A stretch of DNA of 23,500 nucleotides from Symbiodinium natans (GCA_905221605.1 CAJNDS010000129.1:119001-142500); one strand, 5' to 3'. Positions 1-8,983 are shown, numbered from the stretch's first letter. Translations and numbers: made by a program. Notes: generated from the letters alone by a model not told the origin.

Positions 1-112
1 TGAGTGCATCCCGAGGTAAACGAATCCAGACCAAACTTTGGATCCTTCAGGGGGGATGTAAAGCAGCCCCGAATTGTAGCTGCGCAAGGGGCCAGAATGT
101 TTAGAGCTGATC
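1..112. other. non-coding spacer at the left edge
   Basis: Mixed-composition sequence with no ORF or recognisable element. It ends at the first C-strand telomere-type tract. Confidence 0.5.
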
Positions 113-191
113 AAACCCTAAACCCTAAACCCTAAACCCTAAACCCTAAACCCTAAACCCTAAACCCTAAACCCTAATCCTAAACCCCAAA
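113..191 (-). repeat. CCCTAAA tract
   Basis: About ten units; perfect until 175, then CCTAAT and CCCCAAA variants. Confidence 0.95.
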
Positions 192-279
192 CATGCCGAA
201 GTGCCACGGCCTCTGGAGGCGCCGACTCTCGCCACCAGAGGGCAGGCCTGAGGAGGCCAGCAAACACACATGCGGGGGG

Positions 280-440
280 TTTAGGGTTTAGGGTTTAGGG
301 TTTAGGGTTAGGGTTTAGAGTTTAGGGTTTAGGGTTTAGGGTTTAGGGTTTAGGGTTTAGGGTTTAGGGTTAGGGTTTAAAGTTTAGGGTTTAGGGTTTA
401 GGGTTTAGGGTTTTAGGGTTTAGGGTTTAGGGTTTAGGGG
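280..440 (+). repeat. TTTAGGG tract
   Basis: About 23 units with interspersed TTAGGG hexamers and TTTAGAG or TTTAAAG variants. With the C-strand tract at 113-191 it brackets a 90-bp spacer, in the orientation telomeres have on an intact linear chromosome. Confidence 0.95.
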
Positions 441-620
441 GTACCTTATTGGGGTCCTTATTCTAAGAGGATCCTACCGGTTGGGAGTTTATATTAGGGG
501 TCCCTTCTTTTCGTAAACCCCATGTAAAAACCCTAAGCCCTCTGGAGCTGGATCCCGTGATAATGGCATGTAAAACCCACATGAAGTGTATAGAATTTGC
601 GATTATCAGTAGTTTGGGCG
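441..620. other. spacer with GGGGTCCC motifs
   Basis: Contains GGGGTCCTTATTC, AGGGGTCCCTTC and TTTTCGTAAACCCCAT, which recur in the foldback element near 6087-6203. No coding potential seen. Confidence 0.4.
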
Positions 621-676
621 TTTAGGGTTTAGGGTTTAGGGTTTAGGGTCTAGGGTTTAGGGTTTAGGGTTTAGGG
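621..676 (+). repeat. TTTAGGG tract
   Basis: Eight units, one of them TCTAGGG. Confidence 0.95.
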
Positions 677-1082
677 AGCAGACCTCAAGCTCCGTCCAGG
701 CAAACCTTCAACTCCCCCAGTTCCCTGCTGTTTGCAGGCCTCGAGTTCATCTTCCATGGATGCCGCCATGAGGGCCCTCGTCGGGAAGATTCCTGCCATG
801 GCCCTAGACCCCCTGGCCTTGAAAGGAGTAGATTATATAGGGCGATTCCCTCATTCCCGGCTAAGAACCAGCCGGTGATGGGTAGGGTCATCTCATCTTT
901 ACCACAGAAATGCAGGATTGAGAGGTGCCTGCTTCTTACCCAAGGATCTGGATGACATCTTTCCACGGCAGCCTTCTCAGCAAAAGTGCTTGCTGAGCAA
1001 GACCTCGCGGCATGTTGAGGAAAGCGTCCTGTCCAGGGAATGCGCCTGCATCTCGCGCTAGCACATGCCGAACACGTGCCGC
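677..1082. other. non-coding spacer
   Basis: About 400 bp of GC-rich unique sequence. A minus-strand open frame (685-966) has no recognisable domain and runs up to the telomeric tract, so I do not call it a gene. Confidence 0.5.
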
Positions 1083-1183
1083 TTAGGGTTTAGGGTTTAG
1101 GGTTTAGGGTTTAGGGTTTAGGGTTTAGGGTTTAGGGTTTAGGGTTTAGGGTTTTAGGGTTTAGGGTTTAGGGTTAAGGGTTT
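1083..1183 (+). repeat. TTTAGGG tract
   Basis: About 14 units with one TTTTAGGG; the last is TTAAGGG. Confidence 0.95.
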
Positions 1184-1287
1184 CACAGATTCCTCAGAGG
1201 CTCGGCACTGTGGCCCAGCTGGGCCTCTTCCGCAGCCGAAAGGCACGAATTGGTTCCTGAGCTTCGCAGTTCAAGGGCTTCGGGCAC

Positions 1288-1471
1288 TTTTAGGGTTTTA
1301 GGGTTTTAGGGTTTTAGGGTTTTAGGGTTTTAGGGTTTTAGGGTTTTAGGGTTTTAGGGTTTTAGGGTTTTAGGGTTTTAGGGTTTTAGGGTTTTAGGGT
1401 TTTAGGGTTTTAGGGTTTTAGGGTTTTAGGGTTTTAGGGTTTTAGGGTTTTAGGGTTTTAGGGTTTTAGGG
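1288..1471 (+). repeat. TTTTAGGG octamer tract, 23 perfect copies
   Basis: 184 bp of perfect octamer, followed by one TTTAGGG and one TTCAGGG (1472-1485). TTTTAGGG is the telomere unit of Chlamydomonas; here it is a local block among heptamer tracts, so it probably arose by expansion of a variant unit. Confidence 0.95.
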
Positions 1472-1632
1472 TTTAGGGTTCAGGGTTGTCTGGAGCAGGT
1501 ATGCGGCAAAACTTAGAGCCCCAAACTGCTCATCCTACATCATACACCTCAACCAACCCACTAAAACAACCCCACAATCACACCCAGCTACCCGCATCTG
1601 TTGGCCAAGCCCTCCGCAAGCAGGAGCCCTTT

Positions 1633-1675
1633 AAACCCTAAACCCCAAACCCTAAACCCTAAACCCTAAACCCTA
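1633..1675 (-). repeat. CCCTAAA tract
   Basis: About six units, including one CCCCAAA. Confidence 0.9.
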
Positions 1676-1786
1676 GCCCCGAAGGAGTCCCATCAGCTCC
1701 TCTTGGTCTGCAACACACACCTTTATTTCGCGAACTACGCGAGGCCCTGGGGCGGAGGGCACTCGGGCCTTCCAGGGGATCTTATG

Positions 1787-1992
1787 ATATGGGGGGGGGG
1801 GGGGGGGGGGGCGGGGGGTTCCGAAAATAGGGGTCCCTTCAATGGGGACTTAGTCCGGGTATGAAAGCCCCTATTTGGGAAACCGCCATATTGGGGGGGG
1901 GGGGGGTTCCGAAAATCGGGGTCCCTTTAAGGGGGACTTTATTCTATTCCGGGTATAAAAGGGGTCCCACTATTTTGGGAAATCCCCATATG
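1787..1992. repeat. tandem duplication of a ~100-bp G-run unit
   Basis: Two diverged units, about 1787-1887 and 1888-1990. Each runs CATAT or similar, a long G-run (1791-1811; 1893-1906), TTCCGAAAAT, GGGGTCCCTT, GGGGACTT, TCCGGGTAT, then a TTTGGGAAA region and a CCAT ending. A third G-run (2014-2030, 17 G) follows a remnant of the next unit. The G-runs would be prone to length error and quadruplex formation. The plus-strand frame at 1861-2112 is a by-product of this repeat. Confidence 0.7.
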
Positions 1993-2152
1993 GGTTTAGG
2001 ACTTTCGAGAGTTGGGGGGGGGGGGGGGGGTACTCAGAAAAAGCAGAAGCTTGTACGGACCCCCCAAAAGGGACCTCTGATGTTGGGACCGGGACCTTCC
2101 CCACCCCCTTGAGGGGTATTTTGTTCCAGGTTTTGGCCTGGGCTTGTTGGGC
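1993..2152. other. spacer after the G-run repeat
   Basis: Holds the third G-run and C-rich motifs; no gene seen. Confidence 0.4.
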
Positions 2153-2269
2153 ACTAAACCCTAAACCCCTAACTCTACGCCTTAAACCCTAAGCCCTAAA
2201 TCCTAAACCCTAAACCCTAAACCCTAAACCCTAAACCCTAAACCCTAAACCCTAAACCCTAAACCCTAA
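2153..2269 (-). repeat. CCCTAAA tract
   Basis: Degenerate at its left side (CCCCTAACTCTACGCC, CCCTAAG, TCCTAAA), then about ten near-perfect units. Confidence 0.95.
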
Positions 2270-2347
2270 GCGAGCACACGGCCGGAGGCACATACGAGTG
2301 CTGCAGGCGGCAGTGCTCCTGGCCGAGGCAGGCGCTGGACCACGCCT

Positions 2348-2365
2348 GAACTTGAGTTCAAGTTC
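2348..2365. repeat. short palindrome
   Basis: GAACTTGA and TCAAGTTC flank a GT centre, at the left border of the AT-rich island. Confidence 0.5.
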
Positions 2366-2830
2366 GCAATATACGAATGATAATCTACTAAGTCACGAAT
2401 AATTGTGAGAATAATAATGACAACAATAGTAATCAGAATCATAATAACAGCAGTACGAATAATAGTGATAAGAATATGAATAGTAAGAAAAAGAACAGTA
2501 TAACAATGTACTTGCATGCATATACATATACTACAGCAAGCGAATAGCCTATAATAGACTGTGCTGTATAATATACTATTGCACAACAATATATGGATCC
2601 ACTGTGCAGACGAATATAATATACTGCAGTATACGAAGGTACTCATATTTTAAATTTTCTATCATTCTATCATTTACTATCTGCTCAAGAACCGACAAAA
2701 GTACAAAACACCAAACAACATTCCTTACAATGGGTACTGGAGAGATTATGATTTTTTGTGGTTCTTAAGCAAATAGTAGTAATCGACAAATTTTGTACTG
2801 CGCATGTATGCTGGACTACTTTGTAAGCGA
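2366..2830. other. AT-rich island
   Basis: About 460 bp rich in AATA, ATAATA and TATAC motifs, unlike the GC-richer neighbourhood. The minus-strand frame across it (2266-2646) gives a Tyr/Ile/Cys-rich translation explained by the composition. It may be a decayed AT-rich repeat or an unpairing element; no gene seen up to 2910. Confidence 0.5.
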
Positions 2831-2910
2831 CTGGCAAGGCAGAGTCGATGGCCACCAGTGCCATGGAGAAGTGAGGGCCCTGGCACTTGCTGTTCCCGTT
2901 TGCTCATTCG

Positions 2911-2948
2911 GGTTTAGGGTTTAGGGTTTAGGGTTTAGGGTTTAGGGT
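2911..2948 (+). repeat. TTTAGGG tract
   Basis: Five units, perfect. Confidence 0.95.
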
Positions 2949-3195
2949 GTGAACGCGCACCTTGAGGTTCGGGCATCGTCCGGGCCTGCTCTTCATGGGA
3001 GACTTGAACAGCACGTCCGGGCCTCAACTTGCAGTGAGCTGCCTTTATCCGCTGTTTGTTTTTCCTACATGACTCCCAGGAATGAGGGGTCCGAAATTTG
3101 TGCTTTCGAGGCCGGACACGGCTGTGATCGAGCTTCTGCAACAAGGCCGTTCTGCCCCTCTTGGGAAAATGAGACTCGGGAAAGCCTTCTCAAGC

Positions 3196-3213
3196 GCGGA
3201 AGTCTGCCCTGCA
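3196..3213 (+). repeat. left copy of an 18-bp direct duplication
   Basis: GCGGAAGTCTGCCCTGCA, 30 bp before the C-strand tract; the identical 18 bp recur at 3386-3403, right after that tract. Confidence 0.9.
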
Positions 3214-3243
3214 ATGTTCCTGCCCATCTTGGGAAACGAACCT

Positions 3244-3383
3244 CCCTAAACCCTAAACCCTAAACCCTAAACCCTAAACCCTAAACCCTAAACCCTAAAC
3301 CCTAAACCTTAAACCCTAAACCCTAAACCCTAAACCCTAAACCCTAAACCCTAACCCCTAAACCCTAAACCCTAAACCCTAAA
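3244..3383 (-). repeat. CCCTAAA tract
   Basis: Twenty units with only CCTTAAA and CCCCTAA departures. It lies between the two copies of the 18-bp duplication. Confidence 0.95.
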
Positions 3384-3385
3384 GA

Positions 3386-3403
3386 GCGGAAGTCTGCCCT
3401 GCA
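3386..3403 (+). repeat. right copy of the 18-bp direct duplication
   Basis: Identical to 3196-3213 and starts three bases after the telomeric tract ends. Confidence 0.9.
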
Positions 3404-3478
3404 GGCTTCGTATCCGCCGGCCACCCCGACTGGGCCACCTGCTCGTCCTTCCGCCGGGTCCCTGGAAGCCCAAAGGGC

Positions 3479-3570
3479 TTAGGGTTCAGGGTTCAGGGTT
3501 TAGGGTTTAGGGTTTAGGGTTTGGGGTTTAGGGTTTGGGGTTTAGGGTTTAGGGTTCAGGGTTGTACCCT
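3479..3570 (+). repeat. variant TTTAGGG tract ending in AGGGTTGTACCCT
   Basis: Units include TTCAGGG at both ends and TTTGGGG inside. It closes with AGGGTTGTACCCT (3558-3570), a small inverted junction. Confidence 0.9.
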
Positions 3571-3628
3571 GACCCGAGAAGTTCTAGGAGGCCCTGGAAT
3601 CCCCAGAACCTCAGAACCCCTCCCTGCA

Positions 3629-3683
3629 AGGGTTTAGGGTTTAGGGTTCGGGGTTTAGGGTTTAGGGTTTAGGGTTGTACCCT
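3629..3683 (+). repeat. TTTAGGG tract with the same AGGGTTGTACCCT end
   Basis: Six to seven units with one TTCGGGG. The closing 13 bp (3671-3683) are identical to 3558-3570, so the two tracts probably share an origin. Confidence 0.9.
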
Positions 3684-4423
3684 AATATGCCGCCTTCTCG
3701 ACACAGGAAGAGCTCAGATTTCGGGGCGAAGGGTTTAAACACTTCATGGTAGGCAGCGTGTCAAGCTGAGAGACCCTACAGACCCTGGAAGCTTGAAAAC
3801 CCCATGAAGCACGACTCCCCACAAAGACTTATCAACCCTGATGCGCGATATAGAAGGTCGGCAAACCCTATAAACTCCTCTAAAGAAGCTAAGACTGGGT
3901 CTTGCTTTAGGGTTTCGTGTCTAGGGTCTAGGGTCTTGAGCTCTTGGGTCAATTGGTGTGAGGAGACAGGGAGAAGAAATGTGGAAAGATGAGAATGCCA
4001 GGCGCTGGTTCTTGGAGGATTTTGGGTATATGGAGATGGATCTTTTCGAGCCAATTCAGCACCCTATATAAACTACAAGGAAGAAACTGCGCTGGAAATC
4101 CGTCAGCCCAGAACCGTCCTCTCAAGGCTGGGGCTATGCTTCGTCGCGGCAGGCGGCAAAGGCCATGTGCAGTTCCTCACTTTATGATTTTAGCATTGAG
4201 AGCATATACCCCTAAACCCTAAAACCCTACCCCCCTAAACCACTCCTCCTCTAAAGCGGCCCATTCTAAGGGACCATTTGATTGCCCTTAGAACCACGGA
4301 ACCCCAAACCCAAAACCGCAAACCCATCGGCTTCGGGGGAGTTTTTTTCTTCCAGCTACAGAGGACATGCTCGCTGCGCTGACGTCCGATGACAGGCGCC
4401 ACCGCTCCAACGAAACATCGTAC
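3684..4423. other. spacer, non-coding
   Basis: About 740 bp. Scattered decayed units (for example 3906-3935 and 4207-4230) suggest old tracts. Short open frames on both strands (3776-4054, 3804-3992, 3989-4222) overlap each other and show no domain. Confidence 0.5.
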
Positions 4424-4632
4424 GTTTAGGGTTTAGGGTTTAGGGTTTAGGGTTTAGGGTTTAGGGTTTAGGGTTTAGGGTTTAGGGTTTAGGGTTTAGG
4501 GTTTAGGGTTTAGGTTTAGGGTTCCCTAAACCCTAAACCCTAAACCCTAAACCCTAAACCCTAAACCCTAAACCCTAAACCCTAAACCCTAAACCCTAAA
4601 CCCTAAACCCTAAACCCTAAACCCTAAACCCT
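4424..4632. repeat. head-to-head telomeric tract, TTTAGGG then CCCTAAA
   Basis: About 14 TTTAGGG units (4425-4521) meet about 15 CCCTAAA units (4524-4632) with only TT between them; 4515-4530 is TTTAGGGTTCCCTAAA. The last left-side units include one TTTAGG. This is the arrangement expected where two telomere ends were joined, as at known ancestral fusion sites. Confidence 0.95.
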
Positions 4633-4966
4633 CTCCTTCGGCAACTTTCGCAAGCCCATGCTCTCACGGGCTCCCAGGGTGTGGATGGGCTCACTATGTC
4701 TTCCTGGGTTTTTGTAAGGACTTAGAAGTATGTACCTTTATTGATATATATATATATATGTGTGTAGTATATATGTACATATGTATATAGAAGTCTACTC
4801 TTTAATTAAGGGATTGCATCGGGCAGCGCATTCCTATAAAATCTGTACCAGAGATGTTTGCCACACCTTCTACCCGCAGGGCGAGTGCCTATCGCAACCT
4901 CGTGGTCGATGATGAGGGGCTCGAGGCCATCTGCTACCAAGAGCAATAGCCTGTTCCCGAGCTTAA
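4633..4966. other. spacer with (TA)n
   Basis: Unique sequence containing a TA/TG microsatellite at 4743-4790. No gene seen. Confidence 0.5.
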
Positions 4967-5020
4967 TAGGGTTTAGGGTTTAGGGTTTAGGGTTTAGGGT
5001 TTAGGGTTTAGGGTTTAGGG
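4967..5020 (+). repeat. TTTAGGG tract
   Basis: Seven to eight perfect units. Confidence 0.95.
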
Positions 5021-5325
5021 TAGTGACTTGAGGGTGCCTTGGCACGGAACTGTCTTATATAGCTTTGTGGCCATGGCCGTCGATGTGGCCTCTGCCCAAT
5101 TGTCCCGAGATCCTCGTCTGGGACGCAATACTATCGGGGTCGAATAAGTTACTGATAGTATTCCCTTAGGGCCCCTTTAGAATTATACTCTTAATCACCC
5201 CCCAAAACCCTATTCTAATTCTTCAGGCCCGTATAGTGTGCTTGTGATGTTGGATCGGGGTGTCTTGGAGGGGGATATCGGTTCTGAGAAGCAATGGCAC
5301 CCGGCAACGTCAAATCCCTCTGCAA
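5021..5325. other. non-coding spacer
   Basis: Contains the 5127-5162 inverted repeat and a GGGCCCC/CCCCCAAAACCC stretch; no gene. Confidence 0.45.
5127..5162. repeat. short inverted repeat
   Basis: AATACTATC (5127-5135) and GATAGTATT (5154-5162) form a perfect 9-bp stem with an 18-nt loop. It is followed by a CCCCAAAACCCTATT motif (5202-5216) that resembles the inside of the hairpin at 23441-23456. Confidence 0.4.
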
Positions 5326-5384
5326 CCTTAAACCCTAAACCCTAAGCCCTACACCCTAAACCCTAAACCCTAAACCCTAAACCC
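5326..5384 (-). repeat. CCCTAAA tract
   Basis: About eight units with CCCTAAG and CCCTACA variants. Confidence 0.9.
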
Positions 5385-5534
5385 GAAGCCATCTGAAGAG
5401 AGGCCTTGCTGTCCTTGAGAGCCACCACAGAGCGACTCCAGCGTGTCCGCTGCAGCCCCAGTGTGCAGGGAGAGAGTCAGCCACCCCTCATTATCCCAAG
5501 CTTAGAGCTTTTGGGCTTCCTAAGCCCTGGGCCT

Positions 5535-5582
5535 CTAAGCCCTAAACCCGAAACCCTAAACCCTAAACCCTAAACCCTAATC
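5535..5582 (-). repeat. CCCTAAA tract
   Basis: About seven units, two with CCCGAAA-like or CCCTAAG changes. Confidence 0.9.
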
Positions 5583-5733
5583 CGAAGCTCTTTGCCCTAA
5601 GCCGACTAAGAATCCGTAGCTGGCCCGCAAACGACAGCATCGTGAGGCGCCTCTCTTGCCACCCTCGGACTGGGTCATGCGTCCGAGGTGGCTGAGGAGG
5701 ACTGCAAGTAAGGGCTCCGAATGCGGGTTTCGT

Positions 5734-5790
5734 GTTTAGGGTTTAGGGTGTAGGGTTTAGGGTTTGGGGTTTAGGGTTTAGGGTTTGGGG
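5734..5790 (+). repeat. variant TTTAGGG tract
   Basis: Eight units, with GTGTAGGG and two TTTGGGG. A further decayed stretch continues to about 5850. Confidence 0.85.
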
Positions 5791-6086
5791 CTGAGGTTTT
5801 GGGATGAGGGATGAGGGTTTAGGCTTTAGGGGTTTAGGGGCTCAGGGTTCAGGACTTTCGGGCGATTTTTTGAGATGCTCGTTGACTTGTCTCCGGAGGT
5901 GGCTTATTCCCATGCTTCAATGAGTGTCCCTGACCAGGAACAGGTGGAAGTGGCGGAGGTGGGGGAAGTTCAGGGTTTAGGGTTTTTCGGGTTTAGGAGT
6001 GCTTTCCATTGCAGGGGATGGGTTTCAAGGTGATTGCAAGAGGACCAACCTGGGATGACAAGCCCAGCCTGGTCTTTTTAATCAAA

Positions 6087-6203
6087 CATACGGGGGTTTG
6101 CGAGAATAAGGGACCCCTAAAGGAGACCCCAATTAGTTAGTAGGATTCCCTTATCATGCGGACCCAACTGAGGTGCCCCCCCATTTTCGTAAACCCCCAT
6201 ATG
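6087..6203. mobile_element. imperfect foldback element
   Basis: Arms 6087-6107 (CATACGGGGGTTTGCG...) and 6183-6203 pair over 21 bp with three mismatches, all transitions. The interior and right flank carry GGGACCCC/GGGTCCC motifs also seen near 440-535, 1787-2110, 9240-9290 and 10425-10500, suggesting a decayed dispersed family. No ORF. Confidence 0.4.
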
Positions 6204-6370
6204 GCTAGTTCTCTAAGTTAGGGTCCCTATTTGGGGGTCCCTCAGAATGTGGTTCCTTGAAATTTAGGATACCCCACCATCAAAGAGACCATAGATTTCG
6301 AGCGAGCATGTGAAGATACACCGCCTGATCGAGTCTACGGCATTACATCCTGCAGCGCAAGGTTCGTGTA

Positions 6371-6510
6371 CTTGGAGGTTCATGGTGCTTAGCAACCAGC
6401 TATAAGGGCACTTATAACCCACTTATAAGCCCCTTGAGTGCCCTAATATGGCTGTAGGTACAGTTATAAGTACAGTTATAATTGGTTAGTAAGTACCATG
6501 AACCTCCAAG
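6371..6510. mobile_element. MITE with TA target duplication, copy A
   Basis: A 140-bp non-coding element with perfect 16-bp terminal inverted repeats, CTTGGAGGTTCATGGT at 6371-6386 and its complement at 6495-6510. After one mismatch the match continues with CTTA. It is flanked by TA on both sides (6369-6370, 6511-6512), as for Tc1/mariner-type transposition. The interior holds several short ATAAG/CTTATA and ACAGTTATA motifs that can fold back. There is no ORF of its own, so it would depend on a transposase elsewhere. Confidence 0.85.
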
Positions 6511-7510
6511 TATGGCTTGTGTCTTCCAGGTGCATGAGAGCGTCTCTGACACCTCTCTATCATCCTGGCCCAAAGCTCAGACGGATTTGCGTGAGCGGTG
6601 CGGGCTACATGCTGCATGATGTGCCCGGGATCCAGGATGTGGGGGGGGTTTTAGGCTTTCGGGTTGAGCGATGGCCGTCGTTTTATCAGGGGTTTGTGAA
6701 ATGTGGGCAGCACAAACGCCTAGGACCTCGTATGCTAGAGTCTTTGAGCTTCTAGGCATCGTTGCTTAGGGCTCGGGCTTTGCGAAAGTAAACCTATACC
6801 TAAACCCCTGCACCCCAAAGCCCTTGTAGAACCTTCGCCCACCGCCAGGGAGTGCTTGACGCAGCGGCTGCAGGCCAAAGGAACCTTCAAGACATGTGCT
6901 GGGCGCCCTGGCATTGGGGGTAGAGGACATTTTTTAGGGCCTTCGTTATTTAAGACCGTAAATGATACCAGGGGTCTAGAGTTTAGAGTGTAGCAGGGCT
7001 TCGTAGGATCCCTATCGCACACAGGCATTCCCCTAACTAGGAGGGATTCTGGGGTCTCTGGGCGCAAGGAATTCATGGGTATGTCGGCTCGGGCTGATGG
7101 CTTGCCAGAAGGTTGTGAAAAGGGATCAGAGTTTAGGGTTCAGCGTTTAGGGCCAAGTTTAGGGTGTAGGGCTTGGAGCATCTTGTCTTGGGGCTTGGGT
7201 ATATTCCAGCGCTGTCAGGTCACTAGTGGAGATGTAGGATGTCGCTTCTCAGGACTTCGCCGGGGTTGATGAGTCAAGTTAGGCTAAGGAATGGGATTTA
7301 TTTGCAAAGTGTCTGTTCTCGTGATGCCATTTTCGTAGCTGGATAAACGCCCACAGAAGTTTGCGGCTTATGCTTACGATTCAGGGCTCTTTGCTTACGT
7401 ATTTCTTGAGGTTGAGTTGATGTTTGCTTAGGGTTGGGGTTTCAGGGCTTATTTGAAGGGGTGATAAGTATCCTGTATAAGGTTATAACCATAGTTCCCC
7501 CAGACCTTAC

Positions 7511-7559
7511 TAAACCCTAAACCCTAAACTCTAAACCCTAAACCCTAAATAAACCCTAC
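7511..7559 (-). repeat. CCCTAAA tract
   Basis: Six to seven units, with CTCTAAA and one CCCTAAATAAA. Confidence 0.9.
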
Positions 7560-7653
7560 TTCAGACTTTTAAATTTGATCCTTTAAAGGCCCTGGTTGCC
7601 ACCGCGCAGCTCGCACTGGACCTCCGCCTGAGCCACGAGCCGGCGCGGGGAGG

Positions 7654-7740
7654 GGTTTAGGGTCTAGGGTCTAGGGTTTAGGGTTTAGGGTCTAGGGTTT
7701 AGGGTTTAGGGTTTAGCGTACCTCTAAATCCTAAACCCCA
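7654..7740. repeat. TTTAGGG tract with a decayed head-to-head end
   Basis: G-strand units 7654-7716 include three TCTAGGG. After GCGTACCT the sequence turns to CTAAATCCTAAACCCC (7724-7739), in opposite orientation. Confidence 0.85.
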
Positions 7741-7894
7741 ATCCCAGGTTGGGAGGGTGGTTCTTGGAGGCAGTTGAAGCAGACACGCCGGTGATTGCAA
7801 GCTTGTTATTTAGGGTCCTTGAGACTTGAGAAGACTCGGCCCAATGATTCAGGTTCTCGTCACCCAACTCTGTCTCTGCCCTTCAAAGCTTGAA

Positions 7895-7957
7895 TAGGGT
7901 TTAGGGTTTAGGGTTTAGGGTTTAGGGTTTAGGGTTTAGGGTTTAGGGTTTAGGGTA
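7895..7957 (+). repeat. TTTAGGG tract
   Basis: Nine perfect units. Confidence 0.95.
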
Positions 7958-8060
7958 TAGCCCAAGCCTGCCCCAGCCCCGAAACCCGAAAATGCCGCCC
8001 CCTGCAGCTTCGCAGGTTCTGGAGTTCAGCGAAGAGCAGTTGCAGGCAGCTAGGAGCTCA

Positions 8061-8098
8061 AGGGTTTAGGGTTTAGGGTTTAAGGCTTAAGGCTTAGG
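8061..8098 (+). repeat. short TTTAGGG tract
   Basis: Three perfect units, then decaying TTTAAGGC and TTAAGGC. Confidence 0.85.
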
Positions 8099-8458
8099 TA
8101 GGGTCATGGGCCTTCTTCAGGCCATGATCATGGAGAATGCCTGGGTTTTCCAAAGATTCCGGGTAGTAGCGCAGGTGGTCTCGCAAGGAATCCACCTTCT
8201 TGAGATAATCATCGAGAGTTCCGCAAGTTCTTCTGGGTTTTCTAAGGTTTTGGGTTGAGGACTAGGAGCTTGACTCATGCATGTCACATGGCCTTCAAAG
8301 CCTGGCATGCTGTGGAGTGCTTTACGTTAGGGGTTCATAGGTTCGAGCTGTGCCAAGCAGCAACTGCAAGCTGGCACGGCGGATGCGTGCCACCCATAGA
8401 GGAGCCGTTGGCAATGCCCTGAAGCCTCGTCTTTTGGAGCTGGTTTGGCGTGGCTGGA
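8099..8458. other. non-coding spacer
   Basis: About 360 bp. Two minus-strand frames (8117-8308, and 8327-8515 entering the next tract) show no domain. Confidence 0.45.
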
Positions 8459-8547
8459 CCCCAAACCCTGAACCTTAAACCCAAAACCCGAAACCCGAAA
8501 CCCTATAAACCCCAAACCCTAAACCCTAAACCCTATAAACCCCAAAC
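8459..8547 (-). repeat. variant CCCTAAA tract
   Basis: Contains CCCGAAA, CCCAAAA and two copies of CCCTATAAACCCCAAA, so part of it was duplicated as a longer unit. Confidence 0.9.
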
Positions 8548-8634
8548 TTTGGTCCAACCGAGGTCCGGACAGCTACGGAAGAACTGGCTGAGGCCTTCCA
8601 TCCCAGCGTAGGTGTCCGAGTGCAGTTTGCTGAG

Positions 8635-8776
8635 TTAGGGTTTAGGGTTTAGGGTTTTGGGTTTAGGGTTTAGGGTTTAGGGTTTAGGGTTTAGGGTTTA
8701 GGGTGTAGGGTGTAGGGTTTAGGGTTTAGGGTTTAGGGTTTAGGGTTTAGGGTTTAGGGTTTAGGGTTTAGGGTTT
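8635..8776 (+). repeat. TTTAGGG tract
   Basis: About 20 units, with one TTTTGGG and two GTGTAGGG in the middle. Confidence 0.95.
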
Positions 8777-8910
8777 CGAGAGAGCCTACTCCATGACACA
8801 GACCTGTCGTTCAGAAGCAGCTATGGACACGAAGGAGCCTGAGTTCAGCTGAGTTCGTGTTTCAGGGTTTAGGGGGCCTCTTCAGGCTTTGGGCTCAGGG
8901 ATGGCTGGGG

Positions 8911-8983
8911 TTTAGGGTGTAGGCTATGGGGTTAAACCCTAAACCCTAAACCCTAAACCCTAAACCCTAAACCCTAAACCCAA
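8911..8983. repeat. decayed G-strand units facing a CCCTAAA tract
   Basis: TTTAGGGTGTAGGCTATGGGG (8911-8931) followed directly by about seven CCCTAAA units (8934-8983); another inverted junction. Confidence 0.85.

Larger units (their letters stand above)
5791..7510. other. long spacer with two foldback elements
   Basis: About 1.7 kb with only stray decayed units, the foldback at 6087-6203 and MITE copy A at 6371-6510. GGTTATAACC near 7480 is a perfect palindrome. Open frames of 60-113 codons on both strands between 6498 and 7269 overlap one another and show no domain. Confidence 0.5.

Noticed and set aside
113-440. A true chromosome end
   Set aside because: Tracts are short, occur in both orientations and are followed by more than 20 kb of further sequence with a gene.
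2266-2646. 126-codon minus-strand frame with a hydrophobic translation, possible membrane protein
   Set aside because: It lies in AT-rich simple sequence and its residues follow from codon composition; its C-terminal part is GC-rich unrelated spacer.
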